This document shows positions 24,489-32,918 of a stretch of DNA of 64,000 bases, piece by piece. Numbering within the stretch: position 1 is the first letter of the stretch; every line of letters starts with the position of its first letter. A model generated the notes under the pieces. That model saw only the letters and a program-made list of their open reading frames with translations. It made no database searches and was not told the DNA's origin. This stretch comes from Candidatus Berkelbacteria bacterium RIFCSPLOWO2_01_FULL_50_28 (GTDB taxonomy: Bacteria > Patescibacteria > UBA1384 > 2-12-FULL-50-11), in NCBI GenBank assembly GCA_001774395.1, contig MEZX01000002.1:401000-464999 (forward strand), in the 5' to 3' direction. The translations under genes and the position numbers were made by a program.

Positions 24489-25139
24489 ATGAAACTTTTT
24501 CTCTCTTCTCTGGCTGTTCCTAAGTCCCAAACCGTTGAGTTCCTAAGCTTGGTTGGTAAGCCCGCAAGTGAAATACGGCTGGCACTAATTGAAAACGCTG
24601 CGGACGTCTACCCCGAAGAGCGGAAGAGTTTTATAGAGCGAGACCGCTCGATGCTAAAAGAAACCGGCGTACAAATTACCCGGGTCGACTTAAACAAGTT
24701 TAACGGCCCAGAGGAAGTAAGACAGGCGTTACAAGGATTCGATGTAATCTGGCTAGGCGGCGGCAATGCTTATTATCTTCGTTGGGTTTTGAAGAAATCC
24801 GGATTCGACCAAGTTATTAGGTCGCTACTCGAAAGTGGAACCGTTTACGGCGGGGGCAGTGCGGGGGCAATTGTAGCTGGACCAACTTTGAAGCATTTTG
24901 ATCTTGCTGACGAACCAGAGAAAGCGCCGGAACTTATTGAAGGTGGCTTAAGTCTCACGGACAAGGTAATCATCCCTCATTGGGGCCATTCTAGATTTGG
25001 CGAACCTACCAGGCAAATTAAAGAACTCTTTTCGGACGGTGAATTTCAAACTATTGAGATAACAGACGAGCAGGCTGTGGTTATTAACGCTGACGAAGTC
25101 AAAATAATCCCAACCAATAATGGAAAGCCTGCGAAATGA
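24489..25139 (+). CDS. Peptidase E-like protein (family S51)
   Basis: 216 residues. Features of the S51 dipeptidase/cyanophycinase fold: WLGGGNAYYLRW (about 90-101), the nucleophile elbow GGGSAGAIV (about 120-128), and a catalytic-type His in IPHWGHSRF (about 164). Peptidase E cleaves Asp-X dipeptides in the cytoplasm, and S51 proteins also include cyanophycinases. The overlap with the next gene (ATGA) indicates co-expression with two acetyltransferases. Confidence 0.82.
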   Translation: MKLFLSSLAVPKSQTVEFLSLVGKPASEIRLALIENAADVYPEERKSFIERDRSMLKETGVQITRVDLNKFNGPEEVRQALQGFDVIWLGGGNAYYLRWVLKKSGFDQVIRSLLESGTVYGGGSAGAIVAGPTLKHFDLADEPEKAPELIEGGLSLTDKVIIPHWGHSRFGEPTRQIKELFSDGEFQTIEITDEQAVVINADEVKIIPTNNGKPAK

Positions 25140-25627
25140 ACGAATCTGCGAAGAATTCTTTTCAGACTAGAAAAGCAAAGCCAAGTGATTTAGCTGCCAT
25201 TAAATCTGGCCTAATCGATTCTTGGACAGAACATGCCAGACGCGAGCCCACGCTTCTGGACGAAGAACAGATGCGGAACGTTGGTGTCGAGTCATATTAT
25301 AAAGACGCCTTCGAAAGCGATAAGACGTTCGTTTTTGTGGCAGAAGTTGACGGGAAATTCGCTGGCGTGCAAAGAGCTGACATTCAAGAAATCCCTCATT
25401 TCTATAAAGACAACAAGATTCTTTACCTAGATGATGCGTACGTCTCACCTGAATTTCGGGGCCAGGGAATTATTGGGGCTCTGATTAAGGAAGTCGAGAA
25501 AGTGGCTAAAGAGCGAGGAATAAAAAGAATTCAAACCCGGGTTTACACTTACAATAAGCCGATGCAGCGAGCCCTCGAAAAGCTGGGCTATCATATGCCG
25601 CACTCAAGTTGGGACAAGCTAGTTTAG
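25136..25627 (+). CDS. GNAT family N-acetyltransferase
   Basis: 163 residues. The acetyl-CoA binding motif A is visible as LDDAYVSPEFRGQGIIGALIKEVEKVAKERG (about 100-130) with the Q/RxxGxG/A core RGQGII. Acceptor substrate unknown. Overlaps the peptidase E stop by 4 bases. Confidence 0.87.
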   Translation: MNESAKNSFQTRKAKPSDLAAIKSGLIDSWTEHARREPTLLDEEQMRNVGVESYYKDAFESDKTFVFVAEVDGKFAGVQRADIQEIPHFYKDNKILYLDDAYVSPEFRGQGIIGALIKEVEKVAKERGIKRIQTRVYTYNKPMQRALEKLGYHMPHSSWDKLV

Positions 25628-25633
25628 CCACTC

Positions 25634-26062
25634 ATGAAGATCTCCATCGTTCGAAGAAAAACAATAGCTATCGAGGAATTCGAAGGAACTGAATGGCCGA
25701 TTGCCGATGTTGAGCACTACGGTAGGGATGATGTTGAGTTTAAGGCTAAACATTACTTCTTAAAGGCCGAACAAGACGGCACGATCTGGGGGATTTTGCA
25801 GATGAAAATCCGAGCCGGAGTTTGTACCGTCAGCGATGTTTTGGTCTCGCACGAAAAGCGCGGGCAGGGGATCGGCAAAAAGCTGATGCATGAAGCGGAA
25901 AAAATTGCCACGAAGCAAGGTGCCCACAAAATTTTCCTCATCACCGGCAGAGACTGGAAAGCGGCCGATTTTTACAAATCCCTTGGCTATAAAGTTACCG
26001 GCGAAAGGCAAAACGACCTAGCCCACGCTGACTTTATTGAATTCGCGAAGTTTCTCGGTTAG
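25634..26062 (+). CDS. GNAT family N-acetyltransferase
   Basis: 142 residues with motif A VSDVLVSHEKRGQGIGKKLMHEAEKIA (about 67-93) and motif B AADFYKSLGYKVTGERQ near the end. Lies 6 bases after the preceding acetyltransferase and was perhaps derived from a shared mobile set of GNAT genes; sequence similarity between the two is limited to the motifs. Substrate unknown. Confidence 0.87.
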   Translation: MKISIVRRKTIAIEEFEGTEWPIADVEHYGRDDVEFKAKHYFLKAEQDGTIWGILQMKIRAGVCTVSDVLVSHEKRGQGIGKKLMHEAEKIATKQGAHKIFLITGRDWKAADFYKSLGYKVTGERQNDLAHADFIEFAKFLG

Positions 26063-26086
26063 CTACTTTGAGTGATTGGTCCGTAT

Positions 26087-26104
26087 CCCCCTTGAGCTCG
26101 GGGG
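26087..26104. terminator. Hairpin between convergent genes
   Basis: CCCCC-TTGAGCTC-GGGGG with a central GAGCTC, followed by CGAATATTTTCG. Lies between a plus-strand acetyltransferase and the minus-strand UbiA-like gene, so it could end transcription from both sides. Confidence 0.45.
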
Positions 26105-26131
26105 CGAATATTTTCGTACGATGCCTGCCAA

Positions 26132-26998
26132 TTATGTCTGAACGAATGTTGGGTTAGATTTCCGGCTTAAAAGCGGGTAGTAGATCTGGTTCAGGAAAAT
26201 TCCAACATAGACGAGATTAATGATTACCAAATCTTGGCCGGTAAAGACAAAAATCAAGTTTACGGCGAAAGCTGAAGTCGTTAGAACTGACAATTGATGC
26301 AAGACATAGCCGTTACGATAGAGAATAACTGCCAGAGCAAAAAGCCAGAGCGGCAAAGTTACCGCCCAAGTGACGTTAAGGACTAAAGTTGTAACCAGAA
26401 TCGTTACAAGAATCGCCACCGTGCTGAGAGTTTTTGCGATCGGTATTCCTAACACAACTGGCAAGGTCTGTTTGTTGATTTTGGCGTCATGTTTGACGTC
26501 ACGGATATCACCGACCAAGCTGCGGGCAAAAATTAATGACACAATTGCCCCAGCCAGCCACCAAATCTCGCCCGTTAGCGGGGCGTTATAAAACGCAATT
26601 GCAAAGAGTAGGTAAGAGGCCTGAATCAAGCCGCGAACAAGGTTATTTATCTGCCCAAAGAATCGAACCCGTTCTTTCAATAGATAAGCGACGACGAAAA
26701 CCGTTGAGATCACAACCCAAACTAAAGTGGTGTTGTTTCCTACGTAGCCAAGTACTACGGCGGTCAGTAAAGCGATTATAGCTGGAAAGACCGACATCGT
26801 TCCTCGTTCTTGATAGCCTTTCACGAGCTCCAGGAGGATATTATAGAAAGCCCAGAGTAGCAGGATAGCGGCGGCCAGATAGAAATCTTTTGTCTCGAAA
26901 CCGAGCTGGTTGTTCACCCAGAACTTAGCTAGCCAACCCAGTAGAATAAAATCTACCCAAGAGTACGGTCGCAGGTTAAGTAGATAGTGTTTAAACAT
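26132..26998 (-). CDS. UbiA-superfamily prenyltransferase-like membrane protein
   Basis: 288 residues with about eight hydrophobic helices. The second Asp-rich motif is recognisable as GDIRDVKHDAKINKQTLPVVLG (about 165-186), which in UbiA enzymes binds magnesium and the prenyl diphosphate. The first motif (NDxxDxxxD) is degenerate, reading NILLELVKGYQERG. The homologue may therefore use another substrate or be altered in activity. Overlaps the upstream deoxyribosyltransferase gene by 8 bases. Confidence 0.72.
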   Translation of the reverse strand: MFKHYLLNLRPYSWVDFILLGWLAKFWVNNQLGFETKDFYLAAAILLLWAFYNILLELVKGYQERGTMSVFPAIIALLTAVVLGYVGNNTTLVWVVISTVFVVAYLLKERVRFFGQINNLVRGLIQASYLLFAIAFYNAPLTGEIWWLAGAIVSLIFARSLVGDIRDVKHDAKINKQTLPVVLGIPIAKTLSTVAILVTILVTTLVLNVTWAVTLPLWLFALAVILYRNGYVLHQLSVLTTSAFAVNLIFVFTGQDLVIINLVYVGIFLNQIYYPLLSRKSNPTFVQT

Positions 26999-27491
26999 AG
27001 TGTTCTCGGTAAACTTCGTGGATCTGTTGATTTATCTCATCTAGATTATTAATAAAAACAACTTTCTTATCACGAAGAATCTCGTCGCTCTTGAGGGTCT
27101 TATAGCTTTGCGAATTGTTGGTGACAATGCGGGTCAGATTGCTCTTAATCATCCAGTCTCTCAACCAGTGGAGTTGGTCGTTCACAAAATAGACAAGTGG
27201 CTTGTTTTTGCCAGCGAACCAGCCGGTTTCAAATGAGCAGTCATTACCAAATTCCGGCAGAGCAAAACCGATATGAGCTTCTTGCATCGCATTTATATCA
27301 GTATTAACCACGGGCTGAGGAATTTTCGGGTGCTCGAGATTATAGGGATTATGGTGATGAGGAATAAATATCTCAATAGGAGCTTTAAAGTGTGAGCACA
27401 CTTCTTCATTCCAGTCGTGCGCATCCTTGGAGATTCGAGCAATCAGGTAGAGTTTTGCTGTCTTTGGTTTCTTGGTGCCGAATAAACCCAT
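26991..27491 (-). CDS. Nucleoside 2-deoxyribosyltransferase-like protein
   Basis: 166 residues. The pattern AHIGFALPEFGNDCSFETGWFAGKNKPLVYF (about 71-101) resembles the family region D...GxDxGxxxExGxAxxxxKP, in which the Glu acts as nucleophile. These enzymes exchange bases on deoxynucleosides; related members act on nucleotide damage products. A promoter (TTAACA-17-TATAGT) ends 6 bases before the ATG, implying a leaderless transcript. Confidence 0.72.
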   Translation of the reverse strand: MGLFGTKKPKTAKLYLIARISKDAHDWNEEVCSHFKAPIEIFIPHHHNPYNLEHPKIPQPVVNTDINAMQEAHIGFALPEFGNDCSFETGWFAGKNKPLVYFVNDQLHWLRDWMIKSNLTRIVTNNSQSYKTLKSDEILRDKKVVFINNLDEINQQIHEVYREHYV

Positions 27492-27497
27492 ATGGCA

Positions 27498-27526
27498 ACT
27501 ATAGTGTTTTTTGGAGTTATTGTTAA
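27498..27526 (-). promoter_or_regulatory. Promoter of the deoxyribosyltransferase-like gene
   Basis: Minus strand TTAACA (27526-27521), 17 bases, TATAGT (27503-27498), 6 bases to the ATG at 27491. One of the clearest leaderless arrangements here. Confidence 0.7.
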
Positions 27527-27714
27527 GGTACGAGCCATCTTAAATAGTTGAGCCCCAGTAACTTGGTAATTGCTTCAAAATGGTTCGGATCTACCCCGTA
27601 TTCTAGTGAGAGGCTGTGGATTGTGTCGTGCAAGGGATACAACGTAAGAAACGGCTCGCCCGCATGAATTTCACCCGTTTTAGGGCTGTTGACGTCTGCA
27701 TAATTGCCACGTAT
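27523..27714 (-). pseudogene. Protein-like open frame without a standard start (gene fragment or unusual start)
   Basis: The minus-strand frame ending at TAA 27525-27523 reads NYADVNSPKTGEIHAG, then PFLTLYPLHDTIHSLSLEYG and ends KLLGLNYLRWLVP, which looks like real protein. No ATG, GTG or TTG occurs in frame in the non-overlapping part; farther upstream the frame is antisense to pilN. It may be the 3' remnant of a lost gene or start at ATA 27714. Family not recognised. Confidence 0.35.
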
Positions 27715-27717
27715 TGT
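27689..27717 (+). promoter_or_regulatory. Promoter of the type IV pilus assembly operon
   Basis: TTGACG (27689-27694), 17 bases, TATTGT (27712-27717). Predicted start near 27724, giving a leader of about 20 bases that contains AAAGGAGGGG before the TTG start of pilN. Confidence 0.55.
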
Positions 27718-27744
27718 AGATATAACAGAGTAAAAGGAGGGGAT

Positions 27745-28317
27745 TTGGAAACTCAAGCGCGCCCCGAGGCGCCAAGACAAACAGGAGAGATCGCTTCGCT
27801 TGCCGCTGGTAAGCGGGTGATTGATACGTTCGGCAGTATCATCTTTTTTGTTGTGGTTATCGAGATTATCGTCTTGATCGGGCTCAATGCCTTCCAGCGT
27901 TCGCAAATTAGTGCGACTACAGAGAAACTCAACGGTAAGAAGGGCGAATTGGCTCAAGTTGCCAACCAAAAAATTAACACCCAAATCGAAGACGTTCTTA
28001 ACGGCTACGAAGCCCTGGACAGCGCCTTAAGTAGCAAAGTTAAATGGAGTAATTTTTACGACAAGCTCGGCGCGGTAACCCCACGCAACATTTGGTTCTC
28101 CACGATATCTGTTAGCGAGGGTGGCACTTTTCGAGCCGATGGCTTTGCGCCGTCGCTCTCTGGGCTAGCCCGCGGTCTAGTGGCCTGGCAGAGCGGCAAA
28201 AATACACCGCTAAGTGACGTGGCTCTGGTAAGCAACGGTTTTGTGACCCAAGGAAGTTCAAGGTTGGTTGGTTTTTCCATTGCTGGCACGATTTCAACGG
28301 GGAGTCTAAATGAATAA
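27745..28317 (+). CDS. pilN: Type IV pilus alignment-complex protein, PilN-like
   Basis: 190 residues if started at TTG 27745, which has a strong AAAGGAGGGG ribosome site; the open frame extends farther upstream without one. Topology: cytoplasmic N-terminus, transmembrane helix about 25-45 (FGSIIFFVVVIEIIVLIGL), coiled-coil-like segment, then a ferredoxin-like domain. PilN and PilO form an inner-membrane dimer that links the ATPase platform to the pilus channel. It opens the run pilN-pilO-orf-pilB-pilT-pilC. Confidence 0.8.
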   Translation: METQARPEAPRQTGEIASLAAGKRVIDTFGSIIFFVVVIEIIVLIGLNAFQRSQISATTEKLNGKKGELAQVANQKINTQIEDVLNGYEALDSALSSKVKWSNFYDKLGAVTPRNIWFSTISVSEGGTFRADGFAPSLSGLARGLVAWQSGKNTPLSDVALVSNGFVTQGSSRLVGFSIAGTISTGSLNE

Positions 28318-28819
28318 TAAACGTCGGTACGGTATTTTTCTGTTGCTCTTGGCTGTTGCCGGGTGGTTTATCGGCGTCCGACCGCAGATGGATCAGTTCA
28401 AGGAGCGATCGCTTAGTTACAAAGTTGTTCGGGAAGAGCATCAGTCTTACGTTCAACGTCTGAGTGATATCGAGAAAATCAAATCCAGCGGTGCCGCCAT
28501 GGAAAAAAGTCTGGAAGCGTTCTACCTGGCCTTCCCGAGCTCGAGCCAAATTCCGGAAGTGTTGGTCATGATCGAATCACTGGCGGCGCGAAGCGGTATT
28601 GTACTTAATAGTTCGGTTATCGGTTCGGCCGATGGCAACCAAGTGCCGGTTTCGCTGGCTTTTAGCGGTAATCTTAAAACGATGAAGAAGTTTTTGACGG
28701 CAATTTATAATAATGTTCGAACGGCTTCTGTAAAATCCCAGACCGTTACTAGCGATGCCAGCGGTAACCTGAATGTGTCTCTACAATTGGGGCTGCTTTA
28801 TTACGGAGGAGGCAAATAA
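28310..28819 (+). CDS. pilO: Type IV pilus alignment-complex protein, PilO-like
   Basis: 169 residues with a transmembrane helix at about 7-24, coiled coil, and a C-terminal alpha/beta domain (QIPEVLVMIESLAARSGIVL onward) as in PilO. Probable heterodimer partner of PilN. The start overlaps the pilN stop by 8 bases. The final base overlaps the next ATG. Confidence 0.8.
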   Translation: MNNKRRYGIFLLLLAVAGWFIGVRPQMDQFKERSLSYKVVREEHQSYVQRLSDIEKIKSSGAAMEKSLEAFYLAFPSSSQIPEVLVMIESLAARSGIVLNSSVIGSADGNQVPVSLAFSGNLKTMKKFLTAIYNNVRTASVKSQTVTSDASGNLNVSLQLGLLYYGGGK

Positions 28820-29094
28820 TGGGTAACCGATTTATGGATAGGGTAGAAACTTTTGTTGGAATCGGCCTGTTACTTTTAGTAATCCTAGGATTCATCCTGC
28901 TACTAGTGACCAACCTGCCAACTTCTTCCGACGTTGAAGCGAGAGCCAAATTGTTGAAACCTGTTCCGAGCGAAATCTTTGACGGCAGCAGCGAGATCAA
29001 CCAGAAAATTCGCCGTCTGACGGTACCAAGCGGAGTGCCAGTTGAAGTTAGCGGTGGGTCACTCGGCAAAACCGATGTTTTCAAGGGCCGTTAA
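28819..29094 (+). CDS. Small single-pass membrane protein of the pilus operon
   Basis: 91 residues: a transmembrane helix at about 12-32 (TFVGIGLLLLVILGFILLLVT) and a short outer domain. It sits where a PilP lipoprotein occurs in other bacteria, but has no lipobox and no similarity I recognise. The location suggests a part of the alignment complex in a cell without an outer membrane. Confidence 0.65.
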   Translation: MGNRFMDRVETFVGIGLLLLVILGFILLLVTNLPTSSDVEARAKLLKPVPSEIFDGSSEINQKIRRLTVPSGVPVEVSGGSLGKTDVFKGR

Positions 29095-29097
29095 TGC

Positions 29098-31536
29098 ATG
29101 GCTCTAAACACTTTATCAGCAGTTCGTAGCCCAAGTCGCCGGCTTTTAGAGATTCTGGTTCGTAAAGGCCAACTCAAACCCGGCTTTGAAAGTATCATCG
29201 GTGGTAAGAGCTTGACCGAAGTGGAGCAGTACTTGCTTGAAAAAAAACTAGTTTCCACGGAGCTGCTCGCCAAAGCTTTTGGCGATCTATACGGTTTACC
29301 GTTCATCCGCCTTGTTGATCGGCCGATTGCGCCGAACACAATTCGGCTGCTACCTCTGGAAATAGCTAAACGCTATAGCGTCGTGGTTTATCGGCTTGAT
29401 GGTCTCAATTTGTTTTTGGCAATTGGTGACCCGGCGCGTTTAGCGCAGAATGCGCCCCAGGTTCTGGTAGGTCTGCGACGGGAGCGGGGACTGAAAATAA
29501 ACCTGGCCGTCACGTTGCCGGAAGACGTCGAAGCGGTTCTGAATAAACTGGATGACCAAGCGAAACCATTAATTCCGCCTGCTCCCGCACCTCCACCACA
29601 AGTGCAGGGACCAGAGACTCCACCACCGCCACCTCCCCCACCAGCCAAACACCTAGTAAAGCAAGTAGAGATGGTCGCCAAACCGATCGATCTAACTAGC
29701 CTAACTCTAAAGTCAGAGGATTTAAGAAAGATCCCGATCGACGTGGCCCGTCGCTACAAGATGCTGGTTTTCGAACAAGTACCCAAGCGTGGCGAGTACG
29801 AGCTACCGTTAATAAAACTTGCCGCGGTAAACCCGGAAGATCATCACGTCCGTGAAATAATTAACTACATCGAGGCTCGCAACAAGGTGCTGGTGGAACG
29901 CTACACGGTAAGTGTAGAAGGCTTTGAGACTGCGTTGAAGCAGTACACAGACCTCGACAAATCCATACCCAAAGTAGAGAAGGAGCAGCCCGTTATCCGT
30001 GAAGAAAAACCGGTTATACCGTTAGAACAACCGCCTTCTCCACCGCCAAGCTCACCAATCGAGATACCCACAGTGAAGACTGAAATTCCCCAGTCGACCT
30101 CAAAAGAATCTACCCAGCCTGACGAGCGCCCTTCAACGATGAAGTTTGACGAGGGAATCTCACTAAGCTCTGCCGATATCATCAGCCGGCCCAGTGCCAG
30201 CGACTCCCCGGAGGAGCTGAAGCGTCTCGCTCGAGAGCAAGAGTCCACTCTGGAAGATCAGGATCTCGACAAACTGCTTCAAGAACCAGTAACGTCGGTA
30301 GAGATTCTGGCTAAAGTTTTCCGCTCCGGTGTCATTCCGGAGATCGTTGCCGCGATGCTATTTCTGGGTATCCGCATGAAAGCGAGCGATGTTCATATCG
30401 AAGCTCAAGACAATATGGTTCGCTTGCGCTACCGAATTGACGGTATTTTGCACGACGTTATCCGCGTGCCCGGATTCTTGCTAGCGCCGCTTACTTCGCG
30501 CATCAAAATTCTTTCCAAGATGAAAATTGACGAGCAAAGAATTCCCCAAGACGGTCGGTTCGATGTCGTAATCGACCATCGCCAGGTGGATTTACGTGTT
30601 TCGACGCTACCGACGGTGCACGGCGAAAAAGTGGTGATGCGTCTTCTCGATAAATCGTCGGGTGTCTTAACGTTGGAGCAGCTCGGAGTAACGGGAAGCA
30701 ACTTTGATAACCTGATTGCCAACATCAACAAGCCTTACGGTGTTATTCTCTCTACCGGCCCAACCGGATCCGGTAAGTCAACGACACTGTATGCGATTCT
30801 CTCCCGCATTAGTAAACCCGGCGTTAACATCATCACCCTGGAAGATCCGGTCGAGTACGAGCTGTCGGGAATTAACCAGTCGCAGGTTAAACCCCAGATT
30901 GGTTTTACTTTTGCGGAAGGGCTCAGATCGGTTTTGCGTCAAGACCCGAACGTTATCATGGTGGGGGAGATTCGCGATTTGGAAACAGCGGCCATGGCTA
31001 CCCATGCGGCTTTAACAGGTCACCTCGTGCTTTCCACCCTTCACACCAACGATGCGGCCGGTGCCCTGCCACGACTTATCAACATGGGCGTTGAGCCGTT
31101 CCTTATTACTTCTTCGGTCAACGCTGTTATCGGTCAGAGATTAGTGCGCAAAGTGTGCGACAAATGCCGGGCTCGGACCACGATTCCGCCGGCAATCCTT
31201 ACTTTCATCAAAAAAGAGCTTGCGGCCATTCCTTCCACCCAAATGCGCCACATCGACCTCGATCAGCTCGTTTTTTATCACGGTACAGGTTGCGCAGAAT
31301 GTGATAATGGTTACTCCGGGCGGTTTGGAATTTTCGAAGTTCTGCCGATGAGCGATAAAATCGAGGAACTGGCGGTCCGCAAGGCGCCAACTTCGCAAAT
31401 TAAGCATGCCGCAATCGCGGAGGGGATGATAACTATGACACAAGATGGTTTAATAAAGGCATTGAAGGGAATTACCACCGTTGACGAAGTTATCCGGGTG
31501 ACGACGACGGAAATTAAGGAAGTTCCCGGCGTATGA
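29098..31536 (+). CDS. pilB: Type IV pilus extension ATPase PilB
   Basis: 812 residues. Two MshEN-like N-terminal segments (LVRKGQLKPGFESII... and SLTLKSEDLRKIPIDVARRY) are joined by a proline-rich linker at about 160-185 and a second acidic/proline linker near 300-350. The ATPase core has Walker A GPTGSGKST near 554, the Asp and His boxes (AALTGHLVLSTLHTN) and a tetra-cysteine zinc motif (CDKC and CAEC) near 684-730. It powers pilin polymerisation. The linkers are longer than in model PilB proteins. Confidence 0.94.
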   Translation: MALNTLSAVRSPSRRLLEILVRKGQLKPGFESIIGGKSLTEVEQYLLEKKLVSTELLAKAFGDLYGLPFIRLVDRPIAPNTIRLLPLEIAKRYSVVVYRLDGLNLFLAIGDPARLAQNAPQVLVGLRRERGLKINLAVTLPEDVEAVLNKLDDQAKPLIPPAPAPPPQVQGPETPPPPPPPPAKHLVKQVEMVAKPIDLTSLTLKSEDLRKIPIDVARRYKMLVFEQVPKRGEYELPLIKLAAVNPEDHHVREIINYIEARNKVLVERYTVSVEGFETALKQYTDLDKSIPKVEKEQPVIREEKPVIPLEQPPSPPPSSPIEIPTVKTEIPQSTSKESTQPDERPSTMKFDEGISLSSADIISRPSASDSPEELKRLAREQESTLEDQDLDKLLQEPVTSVEILAKVFRSGVIPEIVAAMLFLGIRMKASDVHIEAQDNMVRLRYRIDGILHDVIRVPGFLLAPLTSRIKILSKMKIDEQRIPQDGRFDVVIDHRQVDLRVSTLPTVHGEKVVMRLLDKSSGVLTLEQLGVTGSNFDNLIANINKPYGVILSTGPTGSGKSTTLYAILSRISKPGVNIITLEDPVEYELSGINQSQVKPQIGFTFAEGLRSVLRQDPNVIMVGEIRDLETAAMATHAALTGHLVLSTLHTNDAAGALPRLINMGVEPFLITSSVNAVIGQRLVRKVCDKCRARTTIPPAILTFIKKELAAIPSTQMRHIDLDQLVFYHGTGCAECDNGYSGRFGIFEVLPMSDKIEELAVRKAPTSQIKHAAIAEGMITMTQDGLIKALKGITTVDEVIRVTTTEIKEVPGV

Positions 31537-31553
31537 TTAGGGCAATGATCAAA

Positions 31554-31640
31554 TCCTCAAATCAACAAATTTTCAAAGATTATCTAGTAAGCATCATTTT
31601 TGATGATTTGGTTATTTGGTTATTCGATGATTGGTTCCCT
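31554..31640. repeat. AT-rich TTATTTGG-type word repeat before pilT
   Basis: Words such as ATCAAATCCTCAAATCAAC and GATGATTTGGTTATTTGG followed by TTATTCGATGATTGG. Inverted halves (ATCATTTTTGATGATTTGG) could fold. It separates pilB from pilT and matches the spacer type at 17.4, 43.0 and 44.9 kb. Confidence 0.5.
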
Positions 31641-31708
31641 CGTCGCTGGGTGGAAACTTTACGAGATGGTCACAACAAACTATATTTAATGCAGGGGGGA
31701 GAATACTG

Positions 31709-32776
31709 ATGGCTGAAGCAATGACAACCGAAATGAAGAAACTACTCGACCTGGCGATCGAGAAGTCAGCCAGTGACCTTCATATAACAGTTGGTGTATC
31801 GCCAATTCTGCGTATTGACGGAAAGATGCTGCCGTTGGTTGATATTGCGGTAGTTACTCCTGAAATCTCCGAGCGGCTACTGATGAGCATTATGACCGCC
31901 GAACAGATTGAGCGGCTGCATCAACGTCGAGAGCTCGACTTTTCGTTCGGTTACGGGAAGATGCGTTTTCGTACCAACGCCTTTTATCAAAAGGGAAATC
32001 TTTCCGCGGCTTTGCGGTTGATTCCTGTTCTTATCAAATCTATGGAGGAGCTTGGCGTGCCGCCAATTCTGGAGCGTTTTACCGAACCAAGCCAGGGGTT
32101 CGTTATTATTACTGGCCCAACTGGCCACGGGAAATCAACGACGCTCGCGGCCTTAATCCAATCGATTAACGAGAAACGGGCCGAGCACATTATTACCATT
32201 GAAGATCCGATCGAATATCTGTTCGAACACAAAAAGTCGATCGTGGAGCAGCGCGAAGTTGGGTCGGATACCAACTCGTTTGCTCGAGCGTTGCGCTCGG
32301 CCTTGCGCGAGGACCCGAACGTTATTCTGGTCGGCGAGATGCGCGATCTGGAAACTATCGAAGCCGCCCTCACGCTGGCTGAAACGGGGCACTTGGTTTT
32401 CACAACGCTCCACACCAACTCCGCGGCGCAGACCGCGGATCGTATCGTTGACGTTTTTCCGCCACATCAACAGCAGCAGGTACGAATGCAGTTGGCCAAC
32501 GTCCTCTTGGGCGTTGTGAGCCAGCGGCTGCTACCGCGCGTTCAGGGCGGGCGAGTGCTAGCCACCGAGATAATGATGGCCAACTCAGCCGTTCGTAACA
32601 CCATTCGCGAAGGCAAAACCCACCAGCTGCCAAATATCATTCAAACTTCAGCGTCCGAAGGAATGATTGCGCTCGACAAGGTTTTGGCCGAGCTCGTGAG
32701 CCGAGGCGAAATCACCATTGATACCGCGTTAGCCTGGGCGATCGATCCCAAAGCCTTTAAGATGATGGTGTACTAA
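31709..32776 (+). CDS. pilT: Type IV pilus retraction ATPase PilT
   Basis: 355 residues. Start chosen at 31709, with GGGGGGAG about 7 bases upstream; the open frame extends 26 codons farther without a signal. Walker A GPTGHGKST near 136, Asp box, EDPIEYLF, His box GHLVFTTLHTN, and the C-terminal AIRNxIREGK-type motif reading AVRNTIREGKTHQL near 295, typical of PilT. Enables retraction, so the pilus can pull surfaces, host cells or DNA inward. Confidence 0.94.
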   Translation: MAEAMTTEMKKLLDLAIEKSASDLHITVGVSPILRIDGKMLPLVDIAVVTPEISERLLMSIMTAEQIERLHQRRELDFSFGYGKMRFRTNAFYQKGNLSAALRLIPVLIKSMEELGVPPILERFTEPSQGFVIITGPTGHGKSTTLAALIQSINEKRAEHIITIEDPIEYLFEHKKSIVEQREVGSDTNSFARALRSALREDPNVILVGEMRDLETIEAALTLAETGHLVFTTLHTNSAAQTADRIVDVFPPHQQQQVRMQLANVLLGVVSQRLLPRVQGGRVLATEIMMANSAVRNTIREGKTHQLPNIIQTSASEGMIALDKVLAELVSRGEITIDTALAWAIDPKAFKMMVY

Positions 32777-32787
32777 TGCTTCGCAAA

Positions 32788-32890
32788 TTATCAATTTTCA
32801 GTTTTCAATTTCCAAACGAGGTCAAATGCTCAAATTTTGAAAATTGTTTAATTGAAAATTCAATAAAAATTATTAATTGTAAATTGATAA
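32788..32890. repeat. AT-rich element with terminal inverted repeats, GAAAACTGAAAATTG family
   Basis: Ends are the perfect inverted repeats TTATCAATTT (32788-32797) and AAATTGATAA (32881-32890), weakly extended outward. The interior repeats GAAAATTG and AATTTTCAG words. The same word order (GGAAATTGAAAACTG...) occurs at 51.91 and 59.53 kb. At 103 bp with terminal repeats it resembles a small non-autonomous element. Confidence 0.55.
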
Positions 32891-32918
32891 CTTTCCGAGC
32901 TTTGCGAGGAGCTTGGTA

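Noticed and set aside
27523..27984. Full 153-codon minus-strand frame overlapping pilN
   Set aside because: Only the part outside pilN looks like protein; the upstream part is antisense to the pilN coding sequence.
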